NCBI GenBank assembly: GCA_029552825.1
Contig: JAKPDL010000008.1
Coordinates: 1-64,000, forward strand
Length of the DNA stretch: 64,000 bases
Direction: 5' to 3'
Origin: Bacteroidota bacterium
GTDB lineage: Bacteria; Bacteroidota; Bacteroidia; Bacteroidales; VadinHA17
Notes under the pieces: model-generated
What the model saw: the letters and a program-made list of their open reading frames with translations, nothing else
Database searches by the model: none
What the model was told of the DNA's origin: nothing
Shown: in pieces, positions 1 through 9,982 of the stretch
How positions within the stretch are numbered: position 1 is the first letter of the stretch
Layout: each line of letters begins with the position of its first letter
Position numbers and translations under genes: made by a program

Positions 1-52
1 CTTGTATTTCTTCTGAAAAATCTTTTGTAATTTTATTCACTTTTCTTGCCAT
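1..52 (-). CDS. Possible 5' end of a gene leaving the window (partial)
   Basis: On the minus strand an ATG at 52-50 opens a frame that stays open to the window edge for 17 codons and reads as a basic, hydrophilic start (MARKVNKITKDF...). It is divergent from metG across a 409-base AT-rich gap, which suits a gene start. The piece is too short to identify a family, and it could be a chance open frame. Confidence 0.35.
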   Translation of the reverse strand, partial: MARKVNKITKDFSEEIQ

Positions 53-461
53 GGCTGATTGTTTTAAAGTTTATCACTATTATAATTATTTTTTTCAGCC
101 GTGGCTTTTTTAATTTTACAGAAACAATGTTACATAATCTAAATTAATAAATAATTTTCATTAAGGTTATTGTATTATTTAATAATAGCAAACTACATAC
201 TAATGTTATGCTTTAAATTAAAATCAAAATTACTTAATTATTTGCTTTTTTCATCAAGATTATGTATTCTTCTAAATCATAGTTTCTAAGAAATTAAATT
301 ATAATTCGTTATCAGACTACAAGTTTGTAATATAATTTTTTGTTCCACAAGAACTAATATAAAGAACCTTGTTTGCTTCTATCACAATTGTTACGAATAA
401 ATCCTCTAATTCAAATTTGTTATATTTGCGGAGTTTTTAATAATCTGAACGTTTTCGTGTT
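53..461. other. AT-rich intergenic stretch upstream of metG
   Basis: This 409-base gap lies between the divergent partial gene and metG. It is very AT-rich with many short T and A runs. I see no ORF with coding character, no tRNA-like cloverleaf and no clear T-box or riboswitch. The only supported element is a promoter-like TATATTTG at 421-428 in front of metG. A weak inverted repeat (GGCTGA at 53-58, TCAGCC at 95-100) is too short and too far apart to interpret. Confidence 0.6.
421..428 (+). promoter_or_regulatory. Promoter -7 element for metG
   Basis: TATATTTG fits the Bacteroidota -7 consensus TAnnTTTG and ends 33 bases before the metG start codon. No convincing -33 TTTG lies at the usual distance. 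Confidence 0.45.
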
Positions 462-2495
462 ATGAAGAAATTCAAAAGGTACCTGATTACTTCAGCATTG
501 CCATATGCAAATGGGCCAATACATATCGGCCATCTGGCAGGTGTGTACGTGCCATCCGATATCTATACCCGCTACCTTCGTCTTAAAGGAGAAGATGTCA
601 TCTCCATCTGTGGATCTGATGAGCACGGTGTGCCAATAACCCTCAAGGCACGCAAAGAAGGAATTACCCCACAGCAGGTAGTGGACAGGTACCATGAAAT
701 GAACAAAAAAGCATTCGAGGATTTCGGAATCGCTTTTGACATTTATTCACGTACAACCAACAAAATACACTACGAAACTGCTTCGGAATTCTTCCTGAAA
801 CTCTATAACAAAGGAGAATTCATTGAAAAGACATCACTTCAGTACTACGATACCGAAGCCGGTTGCTTTCTTGCCGACAGGTATATCATAGGAGAATGCC
901 CACATTGCCATAACGAAAATGCCTATGGAGATCAATGTGAGAAGTGTGGCAGCTCTCTGAGTCCGTCCGACCTTATCAATCCGCGTTCTGCAATCAGCGG
1001 AAGTCAGCCTGTGCTTAAAGAAACCCTTCACTGGTACCTGCCACTCGATAAGTATGAGCCATGGCTGAAAAAATGGATTCTTGAAGAACATACCGAATGG
1101 AAACCCAACGTTTACGGCCAGTGCAAATCATGGCTCGACCAGGGTCTTCAGCCACGTGCAGTAAGCCGCGACCTCGACTGGGGTGTGCCAGTTCCTCTGA
1201 AAAATGCCAGCGGAAAAGTGCTATACGTATGGTTCGATGCACCTATAGGCTATATCTCCGCCACTAAGGAACTTACACCAGAATGGGAAAAATACTGGAA
1301 AGATCCCGAAACAAGGCTAATTCATTTCATCGGCAAAGACAACATTGTGTTCCATTGCATCATATTTCCGGTGATGCTCAAAGCCGAAGGATCATTCATA
1401 TTGCCCGACAATGTGCCGGCAAACGAGTTTCTGAACCTTGAGAATGACAAAATATCCACATCACGCAACTGGGCAGTGTGGCTGCATGAATACCTAGAAG
1501 AATTCCCGGGAAAACAGGACGTCCTTCGATATACACTCTGCGCCAACGCTCCCGAAACAAAAGATAATGACTTTACATGGAAAGATTTTCAGGCACGCAA
1601 TAACAATGAGCTCGTTGCTATACTCGGTAATTTCATTAACCGGACACTCGTTCTTACAAACAACTACTTCTCTGGCAGGGTACCTGAACCTGGTATATTA
1701 AACAATCCTGACAAAGAAGTACTTGATGAAATATCACGGCTTACAAAAGCCACTGGTGAAGCAATTGAAAACTTCAGATTCAGGGAAGGCCTGAAAGAGG
1801 CCATGAACCTCGCACGGCTAGGAAACAAATATCTTGCCGACACTGAACCCTGGAAACTAATCAAAACCGATCCGGATAGAGTCAAAACAATTATTAATAT
1901 CTCACTACAGATTACTGCCAATCTGAGCATCATTCTTGAGCCCTTCCTTCCTTTTTCAATGAAGAGACTCCGGGAATGGATCAACCTCAGCAATTTCACA
2001 TGGAATGATGCCGGAAAAACTGAACTCCTGCCACCGGGCCATCAGGTCAGCAAGGGAGGACTCCTGTTCGAAAAAATCGATGACGAAACTATAAACAGGC
2101 AGATTGAAAAATTAATGAAGACCCGCAGGGAGAATGAGACTGTGTCAGCAGCAGCATCTCCCCTTAAAGAACCTGTTTCTTACGAAGATTTTTCAAGGAT
2201 GGATATCCGCACAGCTACGGTACTGGAAGCTGAAAGAGTGCCTAAAACAAACAAACTGCTTAAATTGAAGATTGACTGTGGCACCGATATACGCACAATA
2301 GTATCGGGCATTGCAGAATACTATGAGCCTGAAACACTGGTTGGGAAACAGATTCTTATAATAGCCAATCTTGAACCTCGAAAAATAAAAGGAATAGAAT
2401 CGAGAGGGATGATCCTTATGGCTGAAGAACCTGGCGGTAAACTTGTACTTGTTTCTCCTGTTGAAAAAACCGATAACGGAAGCGTGGTTAAATAA
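462..2495 (+). CDS. metG: Methionyl-tRNA synthetase
   Basis: This enzyme charges tRNA-Met with methionine using ATP in the cytoplasm. The protein has 677 residues. The class I HIGH signature is at residues 21-24, and a KMSKS-loop equivalent, KISTS, is at about 330-334. A zinc knuckle in the connective peptide uses Cys146, Cys149, Cys159 and Cys162. From about residue 570 to the end it carries the EMAP-II/Trbp111-like tRNA-binding domain (starting near [18 protein letters not shown]), which is common in long bacterial MetRS. The gene stands alone behind its own promoter and abuts the convergent HU/SPOR gene with no spacer at all: its TAA ends at 2495 and the opposing stop begins at 2496. Identification is secure. 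Confidence 0.98.
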   Translation: MKKFKRYLITSALPYANGPIHIGHLAGVYVPSDIYTRYLRLKGEDVISICGSDEHGVPITLKARKEGITPQQVVDRYHEMNKKAFEDFGIAFDIYSRTTNKIHYETASEFFLKLYNKGEFIEKTSLQYYDTEAGCFLADRYIIGECPHCHNENAYGDQCEKCGSSLSPSDLINPRSAISGSQPVLKETLHWYLPLDKYEPWLKKWILEEHTEWKPNVYGQCKSWLDQGLQPRAVSRDLDWGVPVPLKNASGKVLYVWFDAPIGYISATKELTPEWEKYWKDPETRLIHFIGKDNIVFHCIIFPVMLKAEGSFILPDNVPANEFLNLENDKISTSRNWAVWLHEYLEEFPGKQDVLRYTLCANAPETKDNDFTWKDFQARNNNELVAILGNFINRTLVLTNNYFSGRVPEPGILNNPDKEVLDEISRLTKATGEAIENFRFREGLKEAMNLARLGNKYLADTEPWKLIKTDPDRVKTIINISLQITANLSIILEPFLPFSMKRLREWINLSNFTWNDAGKTELLPPGHQVSKGGLLFEKIDDETINRQIEKLMKTRRENETVSAAASPLKEPVSYEDFSRMDIRTATVLEAERVPKTNKLLKLKIDCGTDIRTIVSGIAEYYEPETLVGKQILIIANLEPRKIKGIESRGMILMAEEPGGKLVLVSPVEKTDNGSVVK

Positions 2496-3479
2496 CTATT
2501 TTAACTTTACTATCCAGGCACCCGGGTAGCGGGCCTCCATACTATTCTTTACAGACTCTGCTTCTGAAAGAGATTTGCACCGGAGAGCACTCACCCTGTA
2601 AAATCCATTGGCTCCCTGAATTATCTCTGCAGAATAGCCCTCCCCTGCCAGTTTTTTTACCAGCAACAAAGCATTTGACTCCGATTTGAAACTGCCGGTT
2701 ATTATTCCGTATTCTTCATGGGGCATTTGCTGAACAGGTTCTGAAATATTGACTGCAGGAGTACTTTGTTCACTCTGAACCTGATCAACAATCTTCTCAC
2801 TTATACTGTCCGACAGCAAACCTCTTGTTTCATCTACGGCGGGTTTCTCTTTTACTCCGCTGTCAGATATGGCTGTTATCAGAGGATTGAGACTGGTAAC
2901 CTGAACCTTTGTTTTGAAAATATCTGTAGTAAGTGGCACTGCAATCAATGCTCCTATAAGAGGGACTAAGATTGCAGCCCTCCAGAGATATCTTCTTATA
3001 CTTACACTTCTGACAGTATCTTCATAAGAGTCTCCCATCAACCTTTTACGCACGTCGTAGCCTTCAAGCATCGGGAACTGAAATGGAGCAAGGCCATATG
3101 AGTTAAGGTTGTAATTCACATCCCTGTCAGGCTCAAACTGCACATTCCCTTCACTGTTGTTTACAAATGTTCCTATCCGCTCAAATGTCACTTTTTCTCC
3201 TCTGGTAAGCCTTCTTTTGATATCAGCCACAAAATCCTCTACAAGCTCTTTTGCTTCATTATAATTTAAATTTGCTGCAACTGATATTCTGCTAATAAGA
3301 AGTCCGTCGTTCTGGTTCAGATTGCGATTGAATGAAATGCGCTTGGCTGGCGGGTAAAATGTGCAGCTCTCCTTATCTGTGCGGGCAGGTGAATAATTAC
3401 CTATAAATCCCCCAAAGCCCGGAATTATTACACAGTCGTGACTGAAAAGCAGTTCCCTTATAATTGCAACTATGTCCAC
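2496..3479 (-). CDS. HU-like (CCDC81-type) domain plus SPOR domain membrane protein
   Basis: The protein has 327 residues and starts at GTG. Residues 1 to about 125 resemble the HU-CCDC81 bacterial domains, an HU-fold pair found in Bacteroidota (note HDCVIIPGFGGFIGNY and the region around GEKVTFERIGTF). A single membrane helix follows at about 165-183. A low-complexity linker then leads to a C-terminal SPOR domain at about 250-327 (EEYGIITGSFKSE...), the fold that binds denuded peptidoglycan at division septa. The predicted layout is HU-like part in the cytoplasm and SPOR part in the periplasm. Function is inferred: an envelope or division protein that might also touch DNA or a partner protein. 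No ATG lies near the start, so GTG is the best choice. Confidence 0.85.
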   Translation of the reverse strand: MDIVAIIRELLFSHDCVIIPGFGGFIGNYSPARTDKESCTFYPPAKRISFNRNLNQNDGLLISRISVAANLNYNEAKELVEDFVADIKRRLTRGEKVTFERIGTFVNNSEGNVQFEPDRDVNYNLNSYGLAPFQFPMLEGYDVRKRLMGDSYEDTVRSVSIRRYLWRAAILVPLIGALIAVPLTTDIFKTKVQVTSLNPLITAISDSGVKEKPAVDETRGLLSDSISEKIVDQVQSEQSTPAVNISEPVQQMPHEEYGIITGSFKSESNALLLVKKLAGEGYSAEIIQGANGFYRVSALRCKSLSEAESVKNSMEARYPGAWIVKLK

Positions 3480-3499
3480 AGAAGTAGATATTGTTAAAG

Positions 3500-3507
3500 C
3501 AAAATTA
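3500..3507 (-). promoter_or_regulatory. Promoter -7 element for the HU/SPOR gene
   Basis: On the minus strand this reads TAATTTTG, matching TAnnTTTG. It lies 20 bases upstream of the GTG start. Confidence 0.4.
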
Positions 3508-3589
3508 AGAAAAATAAATCAATATTTCAGCTTTATGTTTCAATAAGCAGAATTGTGCTAACTTCGTGTTTCAAAACCATTGATATTCT

Positions 3590-4714
3590 ATGAAAGCGAT
3601 ACAGATGGCCGATTTACGGGCACAGTATGAGAGACTCAAACCGGAGATAGATAAAGCCATAAATGAAGTGCTACTTTCAACGAATTTTGTCAAAGGGCCG
3701 GAAATAAAAAAGTTTGAAGATGAACTGGCTCAATACCTTGGTGCAAAGCATGTAATATCATGCGGCAACGGAACAGATGCACTGCAGATCGCTTACATGG
3801 CACTTGGCCTCAAACCGGGTGATGAAATCATAACTACAAGCTTCACCTTTATTGCCACAGTAGAAACAATGGCGCTTCTAGGACTGAAGCCTGTATTTGC
3901 CGATGTTGACGAAAAGACCTTTAATATTTCACCTGCTGAAATCAGAAAAAGACTCACCCCCTCAACTCGTGCTATAGTTCCGGTGCATCTTTTCGGGCAA
4001 TGTGCCGATATGGAAGAAATTTTAAGAATTGCAGAAGAAAATAGTCTTTACGTTATTGAGGATACAGCTCAGGCTACAGGCGCTGAATTCATCTTCAGCG
4101 ACGGAAAAAGAAAAAAAGCAGGAACGATGGGCATAGCAGGTACAACTTCTTTTTTTCCTTCAAAAAACCTTGCATGCTATGGCGATGGCGGTGCAATTTT
4201 TACTGATGATGATGAGCTTGCCCGTAAAATGAGAAGTATTGCAAATCATGGGATGCAGGAAAGATATCATTACGAATGCATTGGAGTCAACTCACGACTT
4301 GATACCATTCAGGCCGTCATACTCCGCGTAAAGCTTAAATACCTCGATAGTTTCAATGAAGCACGGCAAAAGGCCGCTTTATTTTATGATGAAGCTTTTG
4401 CCAGCTGCCCGGAAATAATTATACCCGGCAGAACAGAAAACTCAACACATATATTCCATCAGTATACCATACGAGTTCTCAACGGAAAAAGAGATCTTCT
4501 GAAAAAACATCTGCAGTCGAGGAATATCCCGACAATGATATATTACCCCCTTCCTATACATATGCAGAAAGCCTACAGATACCTGGGATGGAATGAGGGA
4601 GATCTGCCTGTAACCGAACAGCTTTGCAAAGAAGTGCTCTCCCTGCCTATATGTCCAGAAATTGAAAGGGAACAGCTTGAATACATTGCAAAATCTGTTC
4701 TTGAATTCTTTTAG
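3590..4714 (+). CDS. wbpE: DegT/DnrJ/EryC1-family sugar aminotransferase (WbpE/WlbC/PorR-like)
   Basis: This is a PLP-dependent transaminase that should aminate the C3 keto group of a UDP-2-acetamido-3-keto-glucuronic acid. The 374 residues show the family hallmarks: substrate-loop start VKGPEIKKFE, GNGTDAL, Asp158 in IEDTAQ (pyridine-nitrogen contact) and the Schiff-base Lys192 in FFPSKNLACYGDGG. It opens a tight operon with a WbpD-like acetyltransferase, a WbpB-like dehydrogenase and a nucleotide-sugar dehydrogenase, which is the gene set of the WbpA-B-E-D pathway. PorR of Porphyromonas gingivalis is a WbpE-type enzyme needed for anionic polysaccharide. The family is certain; the exact substrate is inferred from context. 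Confidence 0.9.
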   Translation: MKAIQMADLRAQYERLKPEIDKAINEVLLSTNFVKGPEIKKFEDELAQYLGAKHVISCGNGTDALQIAYMALGLKPGDEIITTSFTFIATVETMALLGLKPVFADVDEKTFNISPAEIRKRLTPSTRAIVPVHLFGQCADMEEILRIAEENSLYVIEDTAQATGAEFIFSDGKRKKAGTMGIAGTTSFFPSKNLACYGDGGAIFTDDDELARKMRSIANHGMQERYHYECIGVNSRLDTIQAVILRVKLKYLDSFNEARQKAALFYDEAFASCPEIIIPGRTENSTHIFHQYTIRVLNGKRDLLKKHLQSRNIPTMIYYPLPIHMQKAYRYLGWNEGDLPVTEQLCKEVLSLPICPEIEREQLEYIAKSVLEFF

Positions 4715-4741
4715 TTTTTGATTGTAAATAAAAACAATAAT

Positions 4742-5320
4742 ATGGAAAAAGAATATTTTGCCCATGAAACAGCAGTAATTGACGAAGGTTGTAAAATCGG
4801 AAAAGGAACGAAAATATGGCATTTCAGCCATATTATGACAGGATGTGAAATTGGAGAAGGATGTAACCTTGGTCAGAATGTGGTCGTTTCACCGGGAGTA
4901 AAACTTGGAAAAAATGTAAAGGTCCAGAATAACGTATCAATTTATACGGGTGTTATTTGTGAGGATGATGTTTTCCTTGGGCCCTCAATGGTCTTTACCA
5001 ATATCATCAATCCGAGAAGCGCCATTGTAAGGAGGGATAAATATGTAACCACAATTGTTGAGAAAGGTGCCACAATAGGAGCCAATGCCACTATCATCTG
5101 TGGTAACCGCATCGGCCGTTATGCTTTTGTTGGAGCCGGAGCTGTTGTAACAAAAGACGTAAAGCCTTATGCTCTTGTGGTAGGCAATCCGGCCAGGCAA
5201 ATAGGATGGATGAGCGAATACGGTCACCGTCTTAACTTTGATGAAAATGGCATTGCAGTATGCCCGGAAAGCGGTGAAAAGTATAAGCTTGAAAATGGAA
5301 ACGTTTCTAAAATTTGTTAG
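4742..5320 (+). CDS. wbpD: UDP-sugar N-acetyltransferase (WbpD/WlbB-like, left-handed beta-helix)
   Basis: The protein has 192 residues from the ATG at 4742; a TTG at 4718 is in frame but less likely. Almost the whole chain is built of hexapeptide repeats (such as [12 protein letters not shown] and [20 protein letters not shown]), the LbH fold of acetyl-CoA-dependent acyltransferases. The N-terminus and the FTNIINPRS / [13 protein letters not shown] stretch are typical of WbpD/WlbB, which acetylates the 3-amino group of UDP-GlcNAc3NA. It lies 27 bases after the aminotransferase that would supply this substrate and 26 bases before the WbpB-like gene. Some relatives transfer acyl groups other than acetyl, so donor specificity is open. 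Confidence 0.9.
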   Translation: MEKEYFAHETAVIDEGCKIGKGTKIWHFSHIMTGCEIGEGCNLGQNVVVSPGVKLGKNVKVQNNVSIYTGVICEDDVFLGPSMVFTNIINPRSAIVRRDKYVTTIVEKGATIGANATIICGNRIGRYAFVGAGAVVTKDVKPYALVVGNPARQIGWMSEYGHRLNFDENGIAVCPESGEKYKLENGNVSKIC

Positions 5321-5343
5321 TTTTACTGCCTGATTTTTAATAG

Positions 5344-6303
<960 letters not shown>

Positions 6304-6304
6304 G

Positions 6305-7597
6305 ATGATATTTGACAGACTTATAAATAAAGAAACCAAACTTTCAGTAATTGGTCTAGGTTATGTCGGGCTGCCAATTGCACTGGCATTTGCAAAAAAG
6401 CTTAGTGTAATAGGCTTTGACATAAAAGAAGACCGTATTCAAATGATGAAAAAGGGAATTGATCCCAGTAATGAACTGCCCCCAGAAGAATTTGAAGGCA
6501 CCGATATATATTTTTCATCCAATCCGGATGATTTACGGGAAGCCTCTTTCCATATTATAGCGGTCCCAACCCCTATCGATAAACATAACCTCCCCGACCT
6601 TAAACCAGTACTCAGCGCTTCGGAAACAGTGGGCACCATATTGAAAAAAGGAGACTATGTGGTGTATGAATCCACTGTTTATCCGGGCTGTACCGAAGAA
6701 GACTGTGTACCTGTTCTTGAGAAATTTTCCGGATTAAAGTATAAAGAAGATTTTAAAGTTGGTTTCTCCCCCGAAAGAATTAATCCAGGAGATAAAAATC
6801 ATACCCTTACGAAAATTGTTAAGATCACCAGCGGCTGTGATGCTGAATCGGCTGAAGAAATTGCAAGGGTTTATGAGCTGATCATCGAAGCTGGAGTTTA
6901 CAGGGCAAGTTCTATTAAGGTAGCTGAAGCGGCAAAAATCATCGAAAACACACAACGCGACATCAACATCGCCTTCATGAATGAACTCTCTATCATATTT
7001 AACAGGATGGGCATCAATACTTATGAAGTAATTGAAGCTGCTTCAACAAAATGGAACTTCCTTAAATTTTATCCAGGCCTTGTGGGAGGCCACTGTATCG
7101 GTGTCGACCCTTACTATCTTTCATATAAGGCAAAAGAGCTGGGATACCATCCGCAGATTATCGACTCAGGCAGGTTTGTGAACGACAGCATGGGCCGTTA
7201 TGTAGGCAAACAAACTATAAAAAAGATCATTGCGAACGAAAAAAACCCAAGAGATGCACGCATACTTGTAATGGGTATTACCTTCAAGGAAAATGTGACT
7301 GACATTCGGAATTCAAGAGTAGTGGATGTTATCAATGAGATGAAGGATTTTGGTGCAACAGTGGAGGTGGTTGACCCTGGTGCATCGCCGGAGGAAGTGA
7401 AAAAAGAATACGGTATTGAACTCGCCACAGCTCCTTCGGGCATCTACGATGCTGTGGTTGTCGCAGTTAGTCATAAAGAGTATCTCGACCTGGATGAAAA
7501 CTACTTCACATCATTGCTGAATTCCGATGGAGTTTTAGTAGATGTGAAAGGCATCTACAGGGGAAAAATAAAAAATATCAGATACTGGAGTCTTTAA
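6305..7597 (+). CDS. UDP-N-acetylhexosamine 6-dehydrogenase (WbpA/WbpO/TviB type)
   Basis: This enzyme performs two successive NAD-dependent oxidations of a UDP-HexNAc at C6 to the uronic acid. The 430 residues show the N-terminal Rossmann motif VIGLGYVGLP, the STVYPG loop, Lys211 in AEAAKIIENTQRD and the catalytic Cys264 in GGHCIGVDPYYL. The GHCIGVDP form is typical of the WbpO/TviB branch acting on N-acetylated sugars rather than plain UDP-glucose. With the adjacent WbpB, WbpE and WbpD homologues it should supply UDP-GlcNAc uronic acid as the entry step. The C-terminal domain contains the conserved GITFKENVTDIRNSRV segment. Whether it prefers GlcNAc or GalNAc cannot be read from the sequence. 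Confidence 0.92.
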   Translation: MIFDRLINKETKLSVIGLGYVGLPIALAFAKKLSVIGFDIKEDRIQMMKKGIDPSNELPPEEFEGTDIYFSSNPDDLREASFHIIAVPTPIDKHNLPDLKPVLSASETVGTILKKGDYVVYESTVYPGCTEEDCVPVLEKFSGLKYKEDFKVGFSPERINPGDKNHTLTKIVKITSGCDAESAEEIARVYELIIEAGVYRASSIKVAEAAKIIENTQRDINIAFMNELSIIFNRMGINTYEVIEAASTKWNFLKFYPGLVGGHCIGVDPYYLSYKAKELGYHPQIIDSGRFVNDSMGRYVGKQTIKKIIANEKNPRDARILVMGITFKENVTDIRNSRVVDVINEMKDFGATVEVVDPGASPEEVKKEYGIELATAPSGIYDAVVVAVSHKEYLDLDENYFTSLLNSDGVLVDVKGIYRGKIKNIRYWSL

Positions 7598-7598
7598 A

Positions 7599-8627
7599 AT
7601 GAAAAATCTTATACTGGTAACAGGTGGAACTGGATATATAGGTTCTCATACAGTGGTTGAACTGATAGAGAAGGGCTTTGAGGTTGTATCCGTTGATAGC
7701 CTGCATAATTCGGAAGCCTGGATAAATGACCGTATTGGTATGATAACCGGGAAAACACCTCCTCTGGAAATTTTCGACCTTTGCGAAATAGACAGACTCG
7801 ACAATCTTTTCAAAAAATACCCCGGTATATCAGCCGTGATTCATTTCGCAGCATTCAAAGCTGTTGGTGAATCGGTGGAAAAACCCCTCGTATACTACCG
7901 CAATAACATCCTCTCCACAATAAATATCCTTGAAATGATGAAAAAACACCAGGTAAAATACATGGTGTTCTCATCTTCATGCACAGTTTACGGACAGCCC
8001 GACAAGCTTCCTGTTACAGAAGATTCGCCCCTGCAACCTGCAACTTCACCTTATGGTAATACTAAGAAAATTTGTGAAGATATCATAAAAGATACAACTG
8101 TGGCTTCCAATGAAATAAAGGCAATTTCACTCAGATACTTTAATCCAATAGGAGCACATCCTTCTGCTCTCATAGGCGAACTCCCCAGAGGTGTACCCGA
8201 AAACCTTGTACCATTCATTACACAAACAGCTATTGGACTGAGGGACGAACTCAAAGTATTCGGAAACGATTATAATACACCCGACGGTTCATGCATCAGA
8301 GATTACCTCCATGTTTCCGACCTTGCAAAGGCTCATGTAAAAGCTGTTGAACGCCTTATTGGAGGCAGCAACAAGAAAGATTACGAAATTTTCAATCTTG
8401 GCACCGGTAAAGGAGTTTCAGTCCTTGAAATAATTAACACTTTTGAAAAAGTAACAGGGATAAAATTAAAATACAGAATTACCGGCCGCCGAGCGGGAGA
8501 TATTGAGAAAATATGGGCCGATGCCACCCTGGCTAATAAAGAGCTCGGCTGGAAAACTGAATATTCTCTTGGTGATGCCCTTAAATCAGCATGGGAATGG
8601 GAAAAAAACCTGCGTAAAATGAAATGA
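7599..8627 (+). CDS. galE: UDP-glucose 4-epimerase
   Basis: This extended short-chain dehydrogenase interconverts UDP-Glc/UDP-Gal, and possibly the N-acetyl forms. The 342 residues contain GGTGYIGSH for NAD binding, the SSSCTVYG segment around residues 125-132, and catalytic Tyr152 and Lys156 in YGNTK. The RYFNPIGAHPS and GTGKGVSVLE segments are standard for GalE. It follows the uronate dehydrogenase after a single base and overlaps rfbB by four bases (ATGA), so translation of the two is probably coupled. Confidence 0.95.
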   Translation: MKNLILVTGGTGYIGSHTVVELIEKGFEVVSVDSLHNSEAWINDRIGMITGKTPPLEIFDLCEIDRLDNLFKKYPGISAVIHFAAFKAVGESVEKPLVYYRNNILSTINILEMMKKHQVKYMVFSSSCTVYGQPDKLPVTEDSPLQPATSPYGNTKKICEDIIKDTTVASNEIKAISLRYFNPIGAHPSALIGELPRGVPENLVPFITQTAIGLRDELKVFGNDYNTPDGSCIRDYLHVSDLAKAHVKAVERLIGGSNKKDYEIFNLGTGKGVSVLEIINTFEKVTGIKLKYRITGRRAGDIEKIWADATLANKELGWKTEYSLGDALKSAWEWEKNLRKMK

Positions 8628-9688
8628 ATATGAAAAAAACCATTCTTGTTACTGGAGGTGCAGGATTCATAGGATCTCATGTAGTGAGGCGGTTTGTAAT
8701 TAAACATCCTGATTATTTAATAGTTAATGCCGACAAGCTGACATATGCCGGTAATCTTGAAAATCTTGCTGATATCGAAAAATTTCCAAATTACATATTC
8801 GAAAAAACAGATATTGTTGATAAAAAGGCTGTTGTAGACCTATTTAATAAATACCAATTCGATGGAGTGATTCACCTTGCAGCAGAGTCGCATGTTGACA
8901 GGTCAATAGATAGTCCCGACGATTTTGTAATGACAAATGTTGTAGGTACCGTAAACCTGCTGAATGCAGCCCTTGCATCATGGAATTCACACTTTGCTGG
9001 AAAACTTTTTTATCACGTCTCAACCGACGAAGTTTATGGAACACTTGGGAAGAAAGGTTCATTTACTGAAAAAACCCCATACGATCCCAAAAGTCCTTAC
9101 TCTGCTTCAAAAGCCAGTTCTGATCACTTCGTAAGGGCATATTTCAATACTTACAAACTGCCGATAATTATTTCAAACTGTTCAAATAATTATGGCCCAA
9201 ACCAGTTTCCTGAAAAACTCATCCCTTTGATGATAAACAACATAAAGAACAATAAACCACTGCCTGTATACGGAAAAGGTGAAAACATCAGAGACTGGCT
9301 TTATGTTGAAGATCACGCTGCGGCAATAGATTTAATATATCATAAAGGGGGAATTGGTGAAACTTATAACATAGGTGGTAATAACGAATGGAAGAATATT
9401 GACCTTGTGAGGCTACTGTGCAGAATAATGGACCGTAAACTTGGACGAAAGGAGGGTTCTTCAGAAAAACTGATAACATTCGTAAAGGATCGTCCGGGGC
9501 ACGATTTCCGTTATTCTATCGATTCATCCAAACTCAGAAATGAACTTGGCTGGCAGCCTTCCGTAAGTTTCGAGGAAGGGCTCGAAAAGACAGTTGACTG
9601 GTATCTTGAAAATACAAGATGGCTGGAGAACGTTGTCTCAGGTGAATATGAAAAATATTATGAAAAGATGTACCTGAAAAGAGGTTGA
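8624..9688 (+). CDS. rfbB: dTDP-glucose 4,6-dehydratase
   Basis: This enzyme converts dTDP-glucose to dTDP-4-keto-6-deoxyglucose, the first committed step towards dTDP-rhamnose and related deoxysugars. The 354 residues show GGAGFIGSH, the HVSTDEVYG active-site strand (Thr134, Asp135, Glu136) and Tyr159/Lys163 in YSASK. The start is the ATG overlapping the galE stop, and a second ATG lies two codons on. The other dTDP-rhamnose genes (rfbA, C, D) are not in this window, so they must lie elsewhere or the product feeds another deoxysugar. It is the last gene of the operon and stops about 17 bases from a glmS remnant on the opposite strand. Confidence 0.95.
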   Translation: MNMKKTILVTGGAGFIGSHVVRRFVIKHPDYLIVNADKLTYAGNLENLADIEKFPNYIFEKTDIVDKKAVVDLFNKYQFDGVIHLAAESHVDRSIDSPDDFVMTNVVGTVNLLNAALASWNSHFAGKLFYHVSTDEVYGTLGKKGSFTEKTPYDPKSPYSASKASSDHFVRAYFNTYKLPIIISNCSNNYGPNQFPEKLIPLMINNIKNNKPLPVYGKGENIRDWLYVEDHAAAIDLIYHKGGIGETYNIGGNNEWKNIDLVRLLCRIMDRKLGRKEGSSEKLITFVKDRPGHDFRYSIDSSKLRNELGWQPSVSFEEGLEKTVDWYLENTRWLENVVSGEYEKYYEKMYLKRG

Positions 9689-9704
9689 TCCTATTTATGC
9701 CGAA

Positions 9705-9974
9705 ATTATGATTTTCTCCATCACCAACACCAATAACTAGAGGGCTGTCTTTTCTTGCTGCAAATATTTTATCCTGCTCATATCTGCACACAATTACCAG
9801 ACCGTAAGCTCCTTCAACGTTGCTTAATGCTGAAATTATTGCCTGTTCAGCTGTAAGATTTCCTTCAAGATAGAGGTGCTCAATCAGATTAGCCACTGCT
9901 TCCGTGTCGGTCTGGCTGGAAAATGCTTCTCCACGGCCTTCCAGATGCCTTTTTATTCTGGCATAGAAAAAAAT
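9705..9974 (-). pseudogene. Internal fragment of glucosamine-6-phosphate synthase (GlmS)
   Basis: On the minus strand about 90 codons read as the end of the GlmS glutaminase domain: FYARIKRHLEGRGEAFSS, then QTDTEAVANLIEHL, NVEGAYGLVIV, IFAARKDSPLVIGVGDGEN. This corresponds roughly to residues 105-190 of full GlmS proteins (about 600 residues). The N-terminal catalytic Cys region, the rest of the glutaminase domain and both SIS domains are absent. Similarity stops at GDGEN, right where the rfbB gene end begins, and on the other side about 10 bases from the DUF4270 stop. No in-frame stop interrupts the piece, so the loss looks like deletion rather than slow decay. It has no ATG; a GTG at 9896 is the only candidate start. 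A functional glmS must be elsewhere. Confidence 0.8.
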
Positions 9975-9982
9975 TAAAAAAT

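Noticed and set aside
53-110. Weak hairpin AGCCGTGGCT followed by T-run near 97-112, considered as a terminator
   Set aside because: The stem is only three or four base pairs with an almost absent loop, too weak to be called.
4442-4831. 129-codon ORF antisense to the aminotransferase and acetyltransferase genes
   Set aside because: Phe-rich composition and overlap with two strong genes; a shadow frame.
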